From Euphorbia lathyris (taxonomy: Eukaryota; Streptophyta; Magnoliopsida; Malpighiales; Euphorbiaceae): a stretch of DNA of 64,000 bases. Below the pieces are notes generated by a model. It saw nothing but the letters and a program-made list of their open reading frames with translations. It ran no database searches and was not told the origin of the DNA. Below are positions 44,117 through 54,750 of this stretch, piece by piece (position 1 is the first letter of the stretch; each line of letters opens with the position of its first letter). A program made the translations under genes and the position numbers. The stretch lies in assembly GCF_963576675.1 (NCBI RefSeq), contig NC_088916.1, forward strand, positions 20,993,501 through 21,057,500, in the 5' to 3' direction.

Positions 44117-46862
44117 CTCCAAAGGAACACCGACCAAAATCAGAACCTATACCAAGGTATTTGATAACATTAGCGAATGGAAAGTAGACTTCTCGCGATG
44201 GGTTTCTGAGGCCTTCGTGACATCCGAACAACCCTTCTACGAATGGATATCGCAAAATGGATGGACCGAGCTGTTCTCCATTAGGGATCACACCTATCCT
44301 GACCTAGTAAGGGAGTTCTACCACAATCTCTTAGTCGCTGACGATAACCAGGACTACTTAACAACAGTGGTAAAGGGGAAAACGATTTTCATCAATCCCA
44401 CCTATTTGGCGAATTTGCTAAAGTTGAAAAATGAGGGAGCAAAACTGAGAAGAACTGGAGATCAGGATGACACTAACTACGAATTCAACTTTTGCAAGTC
44501 CCCTGGTCATTCTGGAGAAGTCTCAAGTTCATCCATGGGTCAGCACCAAAAGATGGCTCATTACCTGCTGACCTACTTTATTTACCCAAAGATAAACTGC
44601 ACCAGCTCAGCGACAAATTTCGAGCAATGCTTTATATGGCATATGCTGACATATACACCTATCAACATGCTAGTATTCTTGATTGCTGGGTTCATAAGGA
44701 GCACTGGAACTCTCAGGCTGGGATCGCTCATCACCAGGATCCTCATTGATCATCAAATAGACCTAACTGATGAAGTTAAAGCTAGAGGATCTAAAATAAC
44801 AGCTGCTTCGCTGAGGGCTTTGAAGTTCAATCAGCCACTAAAGAAAGGAAAAGTTTCTGCTGAACAACAAGCTGAGGAAACAGCTCCAAAGCAAAGCCAA
44901 ATGACAAAGGCTCCAGCTGCCCGCAAGAGGAAAGCTGTTGTGACCTCTTCTAAGAAGGCTGAGCCTCAGACCAAGAAGTCAAAGTCAGCTGCTGAACCAG
45001 GTCAGGAAAGACCTAAGTCAGCTGAGAAAAGGAGCAGGCAAGAAGAGCCTGAAATTGAGGAAAGAACAAATGCTGATGAGCAACCTCAAAAGAAGCAGAA
45101 GTCTTCTACACTGACTCCCATTGATGCTATTCCTACTGACGTAATTGTTCCTGGTGATTCTCACTACACACAGTGTCTAGGAACTATAGCTGAGCATCAA
45201 GAAGATGAGGTGCATCTGGACAATCAGTTCATTGCACAAGTTGAGGAAGAGTTAGATGGTGATAGTGAAGAAGATGAAGAACAAGAAGTAGAAGGCGGTC
45301 AGGATGACGCTGAGGACACTGAGGAAACAGCTAATGAGGTTGATGCTGAGCCAACCAATACTGGGCTGGCTGCTGAACAAGAACCTGACCAACACAATGT
45401 TGATCAAGGACAAGAACCAGCTGACCAGCTTAATGCTGATCAAGAGGAAACTTCTCCCTCTCACTCAGGAGAATCTATATAAGCTGACGCTCCTCCTCCA
45501 AGAAGAAGATTAATCAAGGCAAGTCAGAAGTCTGTCATTGACACTCCTCCTCCAACTGTCCCTGACTTTGTTATCCAGAAACCGACCCAAGACCCTTCTA
45601 AACTCAAGCTGAAATTTTTCAGAAAACAACCAACTTCTACTCCATCGGCTTCCCTTGAAAAGAAAGCCTCTGCTTCTTCACCAAAGGAACACGCCGACTT
45701 AAATGCTTCTGCAAACTCAACAAGTCAAGTTGAGTCAATTCCTGTAAATGCTGTCAATCCAAGAATTGTGCTGACTCAAAACATTCCTGCCCCAGTCAGC
45801 ACAGACAGCATTAGAATTACCTATTCTCCAATCAACACATCTGCCGATCAATCACCTCTACCAGAAACTCAAGTGCAGATTGGAACCACACTTCCAGTCA
45901 CTGACCATGTGATTCCACTTACTCCTCTTCCAATCGGTCATACTGAGGCAACAAGGCAAGTTAATGAAGGCCCTCTTAGCTACTTGCATGCTACCGAGTC
46001 TGGAAAAAGAATCATCGACTCGGTGCAAACACTGATCAAAGACCTTCATCAAAACACTCAACCTGCTGCTGGGTCTTCTACTACTGAGACAACTCAACTC
46101 TCTTATGTAACCCAGCTTCTCAATGAAGTTAAGGGATTCAAGGACTTGATGAGTGTCATCGTTACCTTTCAAGCACAGCAAGCTAAGTAGGATTCCATCG
46201 CAAAGCTGGCTGAGATCCAGCTGACAATAGTTCAACATCTCAATGCTCTTCAGGAACAAGTTCAGACTTTGTCAGCTGCGAACACGCGCTATGCAACTTC
46301 TGATGAAGTAAAAATGCTCTTTGCTCAGCTTCACACCGAGCAAATCAAAACCAACGAGCAAATGGTCTCCTATTCTCAGTGCTCAGTGGAGCAAATTGGT
46401 GAGGCCGTTCGATTGCTGAACTTGAACAAGCAAGAGATGGATACTGGCGCTATGAAGCAAAATGAAATGCTGTCTATCACCAGACAAACCTTCAATCACA
46501 TACGTCACACAAATATTCAGCGTCAATACTATGACACATCCTTACTGAAGACTTTTCATCAAGTCATTGCTGGTCTGACTGATGCACTTACCTGGGTAGG
46601 AAAATCTCAAGCTTTCATAGTAAGCATGATCAGCGCTGCTGAACTTAATATACCTTCCGAGGTCTCAAATAATGGAGTTGCTATTTTTTATGGTGTCAAT
46701 GAAAGTGCCGATAGACTTAAGGAGCTGTCCACAGAACTGACCAGAGCCGTCTTAACCGACGCCTTTAGGATTCCTCCTCCCGATGCTGACAAAACGGGGG
46801 AGAAAGAACAAGCTAGAACACAGCATGAGCATAGTCAGTCCAAGAAAAAGAGAAAGAAATAG

Positions 46863-47346
46863 AAATTAGGCTAGCTCAGTTATGCTATGTTTGTAGTCTC
46901 TATGTGTTATGTTTTTCCTTCTTTTGCTGTATATACTGACTACTTCTAGTAATATCAATACTTGCATCTTTTTATCCAAAAACTGAGTTATGAGTTATTA
47001 TCTATGATGCTAAGTATTAAGTTATTATGTATCTTCAATTACATCAACCTTGTTTAATGCTTATAAAACTTGTTGATCGTACCTAATGCTGATAACATGT
47101 TTGACATTGACTTATATGGTTATATAACATTGTCTTATAAAGCTCATTGAACAACAAATTACTCAGCGCCCTCTGAATGCTATAACTTCCGCTTAAACAC
47201 TGAGTAAAATAAAATATGTTTCATGAGCTGGCCTATATCTGAAAACTGACCTCAGACTTACTCGATTAAACCTTCAAATGTTTAGAGTAAAACTAAGTCA
47301 GTAGCTCAACCCTTACGGGGGAGTTTGCTAAGATATATTAGGTCAA
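46863..47346 (+). other. SIR-B 3' non-coding region, ending in a rearrangement junction
   Basis: AT-rich sequence after the aORF. CCCTTACGGGGGAGT at 47310-47324 matches the upstream purine-tract copy in SIR-A. The second tract that should touch the 3' LTR is absent: about 20 bases later the sequence passes into a copy of host DNA (CTATCATACCATAA at 47347). Confidence 0.75.
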
Positions 47347-47357
47347 CTATCATACCA

Positions 47358-47641
47358 TAAGTGAGCCATCAGCATCTGAACCAAAAGCTCTTTAGGATGC
47401 TTGTAAGAAGGCACTGGACTTTCTTAAGGTACAGTACAAATTGATTTATGAAGACTACAGCCACATTGAACTAGAGAGGGTTGATAGCATTAATGATGCA
47501 ATCTTTGCAATGCAAATGTATGAAGAAAGGAGAGATTTTGAAATAAAGAAAAAATTATCCAAGTATGTAATGAAGAAAAACATTACAGTCCTTAGTCGGC
47601 TAGACCAAATATACAGTGCTGCAATAGATTCACTCGAATAG
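47358..47641 (+). pseudogene. Truncated copy of the first small dsRBD-like gene
   Basis: Copy of the 3' two thirds of the 27567-28019 gene, lacking its start and promoter. It keeps the in-frame TAG (at about 47392) and the coiled-coil part to the stop at 47641. The duplication therefore took place after the stop arose. Confidence 0.8.
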
Positions 47642-47800
47642 ACATGTATTAGGGCTTTTTTTATGACTAGGAGTTGGTTGTTGTTTGATGAAAATAGTAA
47701 CTATTAATATAAATCATATTTTCTTGTTCTCTTTTTATGTTTACTTTATGTCTTGTATTAATATTTGACCTTTTGGTTTGTTATATAACCGATTATTTAG

Positions 47801-48256
47801 ATGAATACCGTTGTTACATTCCGAAAAGCGGATATATTGAAGGAGGCAGTTCGGCAACTCTCTTTGAGAGAGCCAGTAAACGATCTCGCTATGGAGAATA
47901 CTGAGAATTTTGATTTTCCACACAAACACATATGTGGAACAACCCTCTTCTTCGATGTGCACCCAACTCAGATTAGATTCACGGGTGAAAGCTGTATTTC
48001 ACAGAGTGTAGCAATAGAGAAGGCTGCAATAGAATGTCTGAGATATCTCTGTATTCATAAAGGAGTTGAGATTATGGACTACAATTATGCTGAATATGAG
48101 CAGAAGAAGAGTAACATAACCCAATTGATAAGAGGATTAGATGAATCAAGTACGAACCGTAGGCTAGCATACAAAGAAAAGAAAACTGAAATCAGAGCAT
48201 GTTTTAATAGGGCTTTTGCCGAACTTGATCGAATAAGGGAAATATTGTATGGGTAG
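47801..48256 (+). CDS. Duplicate of the 151 aa small dsRBD-like protein gene
   Basis: An intact 151-codon frame, differing from 28179-28634 by three substitutions, two of which change residues (Arg to Cys in ECLRYLRIH, and Gln to Arg near the C-terminus). It carries the same 160-base upstream spacer as the original, but any promoter further upstream is missing because the copy begins inside the neighbouring gene. Expression is doubtful. Confidence 0.55.
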   Translation: MNTVVTFRKADILKEAVRQLSLREPVNDLAMENTENFDFPHKHICGTTLFFDVHPTQIRFTGESCISQSVAIEKAAIECLRYLCIHKGVEIMDYNYAEYEQKKSNITQLIRGLDESSTNRRLAYKEKKTEIRACFNRAFAELDRIREILYG

Positions 48257-48666
48257 AAGTAGATTTAAGAGAATCTCGTGTTAGTTTTCAAGTTTTTACT
48301 TGATTATCCGTTTTGTATTTGAACAATTTAAAATTACTTTATGGCAAACTACGTTATAATTTTTACTTTGTTCGTGTTAGTCTTGTTAACATATGAAGTC
48401 TGGATTACTCTTGCCCAAGATGCTTATCCTTCACAGTTTCACATTCACAATTCACTATGGCTTACGCTTGCCCAAGATGCAAATCACTTCTTAATGAATT
48501 TGAATGAATTTGAAATATGTGAAAAACGAAAAAATTGAAAAAGAAAGGCAACATATGGGGAAAATGTGAAAATGCAAGAAACAGAATAATAAAAATACGT
48601 GAAAACTAAAATCATTAAAAACAAGAAAAATGCAGAAAATAGAAAAACGGGGAAACAGGAAAAATG

Positions 48667-49979
48667 TGTTGAAACACCTTTCCACATAATTTTGATTTGA
48701 CAAAATTGTTTAAGTATAATTAAAATATATTCTAAACACACTAAGTTTAAATGCTTTGATTTATTCTACTAATGTGTTTGTTCAATGTTGAGTTAAATTG
48801 TTTATAAGACACAAGATTAAAAGGCCCAAGTCAAACAGTTTAAGGCAACTCGGCCCGCTTATGTCAAAACGCTGTCGTTATGTACAAAACGCAGCTCAGC
48901 AAGAGAAGGATCTAGAAGACCTTCAAGGAACAACTTCGGAATGAAACTGCTGAGTTGATTCGACAAACAGTACAAGACAGCAGCTGGCTAAGAACAACTT
49001 CCAGATAAAGTATTTCTACTTTGGGTAAAGTTCAGAAGACACAGTATGCTGTCTAGTTGACATTACCATAAATGGAGAGACACTCTGTCGAGTTGACCAA
49101 AAGCTGACCGAGGACAGAAGATACACAAATCTGATTGGCCGAGAGCTCTGAGCAAGTCAGGATGACAACGACAGGAAGTCGTTTCCCTCCAACGGTTATT
49201 TCGAAATTCGAAATGACCGATGCCTCAGACGTCTCTATAAATAGTGCCATCAGTTGCTTCATTCAACAGAGAACTTGATCAAGCCATTACGCTGACCAAA
49301 TTTCTACGCAAAGTTCTCCAAGCAAAAGCAAAGCAATCTTACACTATATTTCATATCTTTTGTGTAAAAGTCTAGAGTGATTATTAAATCATCTAAGGTG
49401 TCTTAGCAATCATTGTTTAGGACAAACACTTATCATTTCTAGAGATTAGAAAAGAGAGGCTGAGTACTCGGTTATAGTACTCAGCGAGAGATTAGGATTG
49501 AGTAGAGGTATAGAGGAAGGTACTCTTGTTATACTCAGTTGCTAAGATTGTAAAAGGTTTGATGCTCTACCGTTAAAGAGCTCAGTAGAGAATTCGAAAT
49601 CTCGGAACGTGTTCCGGGGACAGGACGTAGGCTTGGAGGCCAAACCTGGATAAATCTGCTGAGTAACATTTTTCTAACCTTTAACTCCTTTATATATTTA
49701 TTGCTTGCTTAAACAAAAACTGACCAAGTAAAGAGGTCAAGCTGAGTTGTGCGCGTTGAATATCCGAGCTCAGGAATAGACTCTAAGTGCTATCTCCTGA
49801 CTCAAGTAAAGAAACTGACCTAGTCACTAGTTGACTAAGCCAGTATCTTGCTATTCACTCAGCGCCGCTGTCCAAACCTTTTTCTCACGAAAAAGAAGTC
49901 TGCCCTAGCTTAAAATTTTTTGAATAGTTCCTAACCCCCCCCCTTGGAACTATACTTGTAACGTTATAAGGGACCAACA
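48667..49979 (+). repeat. SIR-B 3' LTR (1,313 bp)
   Basis: Begins TGTTGAAACACC, ends GGGACCAACA, and is followed by the TSD AAATG. The first about 160 bases are the same as the 5' LTR; beyond about 48830 differences accumulate (a 22-base deletion and around 20 substitutions). Confidence 0.94.
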
Positions 49980-49984
49980 AAATG

Positions 49985-51045
49985 AACACAAATATTGTAA
50001 TAATCATCATATGTGGATGATGTTCCCATGCATATGAAAATTAGAGAATAGTTGAAATTTCGATTAAATTACAACGGAAATATTTTAATAATAATTATTT
50101 TTGACAAATTTTTCTAAAATTTCACACCAATTACTAAAATGGAACCATTATTACATTCCATTGCATTACAACCACTAATGCTGGAGATTCAATTCAGCTT
50201 TATTTAGATCTGAAACTACAGTCGTATCTAAATTAAAATAGAATCTTACGATTCCATTTCATCTTCAACATGGTAAATCTTCAAATTTTTTATAATATCA
50301 TAAATTTTAGCTGAAGCTTACGAATGGGATTTTTTTTATTCACAATTGCATTACAACATTTATTACGTTTCATTGCATTACATTACATCGTACCAAAAGG
50401 CTACTATATATAATTCTGTGGATGAATGATTTTGTGGTAAATGCAGCAACCAGATGTCTTCTGCAGAATCTATTGATTGATTACATGAATTGAACGTGTC
50501 CCTTTACTATAGTCCAATTAATAGTCATATGAAAACGGATTATTGTTTGGTTACAGTAAAACTTGTCCTTGAATGATAAAAACGACTGTCCCTCAATGAA
50601 AAACCGAATAAATTGCCAATATCATTCTTCCTTGAAATTTTTTCTATAGTCCAATTAATAGTCAAATGGAAACCTATTATTCTTTGGTTACATTAAAACT
50701 TGTCCCTGGACGATGAAAACGATTGCCCAGGAGACGTAATTGAGGTTTTGGTTTGGTGTCAACGGAAAAGTGTCCCTCAACGAAAAATTAAAAAAAAAAA
50801 TTCCAAACATATCAGAACTTTTTTTGCAGTGGCCGAAAAATTATATCGCGGTGGCCGGAATCTGGAAACTTGTTGCCGGAATCTGGAAACCTTACATCCT
50901 ATTTTCTGTAAAAATGGCGAATTGTAAAGGAAAATGAGAGAGAAAGTCCAAGAATTAATTGAAGAGAGAGAAATATGATTTGCATTTATTGAGGGGCTAT
51001 ATTTTTTTTGTTCCATGGGATGGGTTGAAACCATTGAGGACTTTC

Positions 51046-51047
<2 letters not shown>
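49985..51047. other. AT-rich intergenic DNA with a 100 bp direct repeat
   Basis: No gene is seen. About 100 bases at 50504-50600 recur at 50645-50740 (TATAGTCCAATTAATAGTCA, TTGGTTACA and TAAAACTTGTCC shared). Short frames around 50700-50940 overlap repeats and are not convincing. Confidence 0.5.

Positions 51048-51087
<40 letters not shown>
51048..51087. repeat. (TA)n microsatellite
   Basis: About 20 TA repeats immediately before the terminus of the inverted-repeat element at 51088. A shorter TA run (54734-54750) borders the other end. Confidence 0.95.
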
Positions 51088-51092
<5 letters not shown>

Positions 51093-51199
51093 GGCTCTTG
51101 TGAGAACCCCTTCTTAGGTGAGGACACTTCCTTAGGTGAGAACACTCAAAACTACGTAGTTTTGAATAGAAAAATTAAACAAAAAACGCTGCTGCCTAT

Positions 51200-51254
51200 G
51201 GGGATCAAACCAGGGACTCTGCATTTACACTCCACACTACTTACCACTGAGCCA
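51200..51254 (-). repeat. tRNA-like pol III head, end 1
   Basis: On the minus strand TGGCTCAGTGGTAA (A-box-like) is followed 30 bases later by GGTTTGATCCCC (B-box-like). The unit points outward, toward 51088. Confidence 0.55.
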
Positions 51255-51539
51255 ATTACTTTTCTTTTGTATTATGTTGCCCGCTGTTTAATATACTACG
51301 ACCCTTTTAGCTTCTATTGTTTAATATTTGATGCATGCACTTATTAATATCAATTAAATGTGCCTAATAATAAATTATTAATAAAAAAATAAATATGCAT
51401 AATAATGAATTATTAATAGAAAAAAAATTCAAAAACATGCTCTAATTTCTTATTTATTTAATTCCTCTATATTTTTGTAATTTATATTTTAAAATATTAA
51501 GGACGATGTTCTAAATATTGTTACATATATTCTAAACTT

Positions 51540-52560
51540 TATAATTTGTGTTCTAAAAATTAAGTATAATGTTTTAAAAAAATAGTAAATATATGGACCA
51601 TTTTTACATTTGTTCTATAATATAATTTATAACTCATATTCTAAATAACATAACGTATGTTCGAAAAAACATAACGCATGTTCTAAAGTTTATAGTTTGT
51701 GTTCCAAAAATTAAATATAATGTTCTAAAAAAATCAGTAGATATCTCGATCGGTTTTTCATTTGTTCTATAATATAATTTATAACTCATGTTCCAAAAAA
51801 CATAACACATGTTCTAAAAAACATAACGTATGTTCTAAAAAATATGCCGTACGTTCTAAACTTCATAGTTCGTGTTTTAAAAGTTAAAATATATGTTCTA
51901 ACGTTTGTTTTAAAAAATATATAGTTTGTGTTTCAAAAATTAAGTATAATGTTCTAAAAAAATCAGTAGATATCTCGATCGTTTTTTCATTTGTTCTATA
52001 ATATAATTTATAACCCATGTTCGAAAAAACATAACACATGTTCTAAAAAACATAACGTATGTTCTAAAAAATATGTCGTACGTTCTAAACTTCATAGTTC
52101 GTGTTTTAAAAGTTGAAATATATGTTCTAACGTTTGTTTTAAAAAATATATTTTCTTATATAAATAAAATATTAATATGAAATTTTATTAAAATATATAA
52201 TATATTTTTACTTAAAAAATATTATATGGATCATTTTTACATTTGTTCTATAATATAATTTATAACTCATATTCTAAATAACATAACTTATATTCTAAAG
52301 TTTATAGTTTGTGTTCTAAAAATTAAGTATAATGTTCTAAAAAAATCAGTAGATATCTGGATCATTTTTGCATTTATTCTATAATATAATTTATAACTCA
52401 TGTTCGAAAAAACATAACGAATGTTCTAAAAAACATAACATATGTTCTAAAAAATATGTCGTATGTTCTAAACTTCATAGTTCATGTTTTAAAAGTTAAA
52501 ATATATGTTCTAACGTATGTTTTAAAAAATATATTTTCTTATATAAATAAAATATTAATA
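51540..52560. repeat. AT-rich minisatellite, first block
   Basis: Repeats of GTTCTAAAAAACATAACGTA, TATGTCGTACGTTCTAAAC and CATAGTTCGTGTTTTAAAAG in higher-order units of roughly 250-300 bases. A second block is at 53630-54270. Confidence 0.7.
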
Positions 52561-52590
52561 TGAAATTTTATTAAAATATATAATATATTT

Positions 52591-52740
52591 GGTGCCTTCT
52601 ATGGTTACTTTGTTTTTGACAAAGTACCATTACTTGGTATGTTTTCACCATTGGATGATGGATTAGAAAATTAATCCAATGGTGAAAACACACAAAGTAA
52701 GGCTTACTTTGTTAAAAACAAAGTAAGCATAGCATTTACC
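52591..52740. mobile_element. 150 bp hairpin MITE with a 10 bp TSD
   Basis: Flanked by TAATATATTT on both sides (52581-52590 and 52741-52750). The two halves are imperfect inverted copies throughout: CTATGGTTACTTTGTTTTTG on the left and the inverted CTATGCTTACTTTGTTTTTA on the right, meeting at CCATTGGAT/ATCCAATGG. A 9-10 bp TSD fits a Mutator-like origin. It is nested in the minisatellite. Confidence 0.75.
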
Positions 52741-53047
52741 TAATATATTTTTATTTAAAAAATATAATATTGAATTTTTTTTAACATAAAATGTACTTAA
52801 TAATATATAAATAAGAATTGTATAATGAACAAACTAAAGCAAGCGTATTTTTATTTAAAAAATATAGTATTAGATTTTTTTAGCATTAGAAGCATTTAAT
52901 AATATATAAATAAAAGAATTGTATAATGAACAAACTAAAACAAGTGTATTTTTATTTAAAAAAATATAATATTAGATTTTTTTTAGTATCAGAACCACTT
53001 AAAACTATATAAATAAAAGAATTAAATAATAAACAAACTAAAGTAAG

Positions 53048-53112
53048 TGGTCCAGTGGTAGATGGTGCGCGCGTGTCACTACTTCCATGTCCAAGTCCCA
53101 AGTTTGAATCCC
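53048..53112 (+). repeat. tRNA-like pol III head, end 2
   Basis: TGGTCCAGTGGTAGATGG (A-box-like) and AGTTTGAATCCC (B-box-like), 35 bases apart, pointing toward the 53230 junction. It is more diverged than the other three. Confidence 0.5.
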
Positions 53113-53238
53113 TCCATCATCATTTTTTTATTTAATCTTTAATTAAAGGTATCAAAACTACGTCGTTTCATCTTGTTCTCACCTAAGGAGTGTCATCACC
53201 TAAGGGAGGGTTCTCACTTGATCCCTCCCCTATATACA

Positions 53239-53278
53239 CCTAAGGGAGGGTTCTCACAAGTGAGAACCCTCCCTTAGG
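53239..53278. repeat. 40-base perfect palindrome at the unit junction
   Basis: CCTAAGGGAGGGTTCTCAC, then AA, then its exact inverse. It lies between the two inverted-repeat units and is built from their terminal sequence. Confidence 0.9.
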
Positions 53279-53353
53279 ACTCCTTAGGTGAGAACCACCT
53301 AAAACTACGTAGTTTTGAGTGGAAATTTTAATAAAAAAACACTGATGCTGCTG

Positions 53354-53408
53354 GGGTTCGAATCCTGGCCTTCTCATTTACACTCCACACTACTTACCAC
53401 TAAGTCAT
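53354..53408 (-). repeat. tRNA-like pol III head, end 3
   Basis: On the minus strand TGACTTAGTGGTAA (A-box-like) and GGATTCGAACCCC (B-box-like), pointing toward the 53237 end. Confidence 0.55.
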
Positions 53409-54566
53409 TTACTTTCCTTGTGTATTCTGCCGCGCGCTGATTAATATACCAATGCCCTTGTAGCTTCTATTGTTTAATATTTGATGCATGCACTTATTAA
53501 TATTGATTAAATTCGCATAATAATTATTAATAGAAAAAATAAATGTGCATAATAATTAATTATTAATAGAAATTTCTTATTTATTTAATTCCTCTATATT
53601 TTTGTAATTTATGTTTTAAATTGTTAAGGACGATGTTCTAAATATTGTTACATATGTTCTAAACTTTATAATTTGTGTTCTAAAAATTAAGATAATGTTT
53701 TAAAAAAAATAGTAAATATATGGGCCATTTTTTTTGTTAAAAAAAACTCACATTCTAAATAACATAACGTATGTTCTAAAAAACATAACATATGTTCTAA
53801 AGTTTATAGTTTGTGTTCCAAAAATTAAGTATAATTTTCTAAAAAAAGCAGTAGATATCTGGATCGTTTTTTCACTTGTTCTATAATATAACTTATAACT
53901 CATGTTCGAAAAAACATAACATGTGTTCTAAAAAACATAACGTATGTTCTAAAAAATATGTCGTACGTTCTAACTTCATAGTTCGTGTTTTAAAAGTTAA
54001 AATATATGTTATAACGTATGTTTTAAAAAATATATAGTTTGTGTTCTAAAAATTAAGTATAATGTTCTAAAAAATCAGTAGATATCTCGATCGTTTTTTC
54101 ATTTGTTCTATAATATAATTTATAACTCATGTTCGAAAAAACATAACACATGTTCTAACAAACATAACGTATGTTCTAAAAAATATGTCGTACGTTCTAA
54201 ACTTCATATTCGTGTTTTAAAAGTTAAAATATATGTTCTAACGTATGTTTTAAAAAATATATTTTCTTATATAACATAAATTACAAAAATATAAAAAAAT
54301 TAAATAAATAAGAAATTGGAGCATGTTTTTGGATTTTTTTCTATTAATAATTCATTATTATGGACATTTTCTTTCTTCTTTTTTTTGACATTTTCTTTCT
54401 ATTAATAATTCATTATTATCCAAATTTCTTTTTTTTCTATTAATAATTTATTATTATGCAAATTTAATCAATATTAATAAGTGCATGCATCAAATATTAA
54501 ACAATAGAAGCTACAAGGGCATTGGTATATTAAGCAGTGCGCAACATAATACACAAGGAAAGCAAA

Positions 54567-54621
54567 TGGCTCAGTGGTAAGGAGTGTGGAGTGTAAGTTA
54601 GGAGGCCAGGGTTCGAACCCC
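54567..54621 (+). repeat. tRNA-like pol III head, end 4
   Basis: TGGCTCAGTGGTAAGG (A-box-like) and GGGTTCGAACCCC (a consensus B-box), 26 bases apart, pointing toward 54733. It is not a tRNA gene: no acceptor stem or anticodon arm can be drawn. Confidence 0.6.
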
Positions 54622-54750
54622 AGCAGCATCAGCGTTTTTTATTAATTTTTACACTCAAAACTACGTAGTTTTGAGTGGTTCGCACCTAAGGAGTGTTCTC
54701 ACCTAAGAAAGGGTTCTCAAAAGAGCCCTCTCCTATATATATATATATAT

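Larger units (their letters stand above)
35761..46862 (+). pseudogene. SIR-B aORF: PF20167-like domain protein, split by COP-N
   Basis: The ORF starts at the ATG at 35761 (MTRVSVNISGAGHPKTS). COP-N enters at 35903, and the frame resumes at 44121 without any shift. It ends at 46862, a total of about 960 codons, close to the SIR-A version. Only two in-frame stops (TAA 45480-45482, TAG 46188-46190) break it. The N-terminal 220 residues after the join carry TYPDLVREFYHNL, INPTYLANLLKLKNEG and EQCFIWHMLTYTPINMLVFL, shared with SIR-A and with the host FCP1-gene N-terminus. The middle is Lys/Glu/Gln-rich. The C-terminus has QCSVEQIGEAVRLLNLNKQEMD and FRIPPPDADKTGE, conserved in SIR-A, and a basic tail (SKKKRKK). 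No membrane segments are seen, so an envelope function is not supported. Confidence 0.82.
47347..48666 (+). repeat. Duplicated 1.3 kb host flank inside the SIR-B 3' end
   Basis: Matches 27722-29044 with about seven substitutions and one 3-base deletion. It is placed directly before the 3' LTR, in the same orientation as the original before the 5' LTR. The copy includes the end of the first small gene with its TAG stop and the whole second small gene. Confidence 0.95.
29045..49979 (+). mobile_element. SIR-B: Sirevirus-like Ty1/copia element with nested COP-N and duplicated flank
   Basis: Flanked by the TSD AAATG (29040-29044 and 49980-49984). In order: 5' LTR, PBS for initiator tRNA-Met, gag with three zinc knuckles, pol in the order protease, integrase, RT, RNase H, an internal promoter, the aORF (split by COP-N), a short 3' non-coding region, a 1.3 kb copy of the host DNA that lies left of the element, and the 3' LTR. 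Sirevirus assignment rests on the extra ORF after pol, the gag zinc-finger layout and the RT sequence ([24 protein letters not shown]). gag and pol carry several stops. LTR differences are about 1.5 percent by eye. Confidence 0.92.
51088..54733. mobile_element. TA-targeted inverted-repeat elements with tRNA-like heads (two abutting copies)
   Basis: The outer ends are inverted copies: GAGAGGGCTCTTGTGAGAACC at the left, and the reverse complement of the right end GGAGAGGGCTCTTTTGAGAACC. Similarity continues inward for about 430 bases, including AAAACTACGTAGTTTTGA. A head-to-head junction at 53180-53300, with TATATA and a 40-base palindrome, suggests two units: about 51088-53230 and 53237-54733. 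Each of the four ends carries an outward-facing A-box/B-box pair. The interior is an AT-rich minisatellite built from TGTTCTAAAAAACATAACGT-like units. No transposase is encoded. The TA-repeat target recalls microsatellite-targeting elements of the Micron type, but I do not recognise the family. Confidence 0.6.

Noticed and set aside
35761..46862. Envelope protein reading of the third ORF, as often annotated for Sireviruses
   Set aside because: No signal peptide, membrane segment or cleavage site is visible in either copy; the N-terminal domain matches a plant transposon-protein family instead.
51048..51087. (TA)n as a 40-base target duplication
   Set aside because: The TA runs at the two borders differ in length and could be pre-existing microsatellite; no exact TSD can be assigned.
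54567..54621. Possible tRNA gene with consensus B-box
   Set aside because: A and B boxes are present, but no acceptor stem, anticodon arm or discriminator can be drawn, and the same unit occurs at all four ends of a repeat family. It is a tRNA-derived repeat head.
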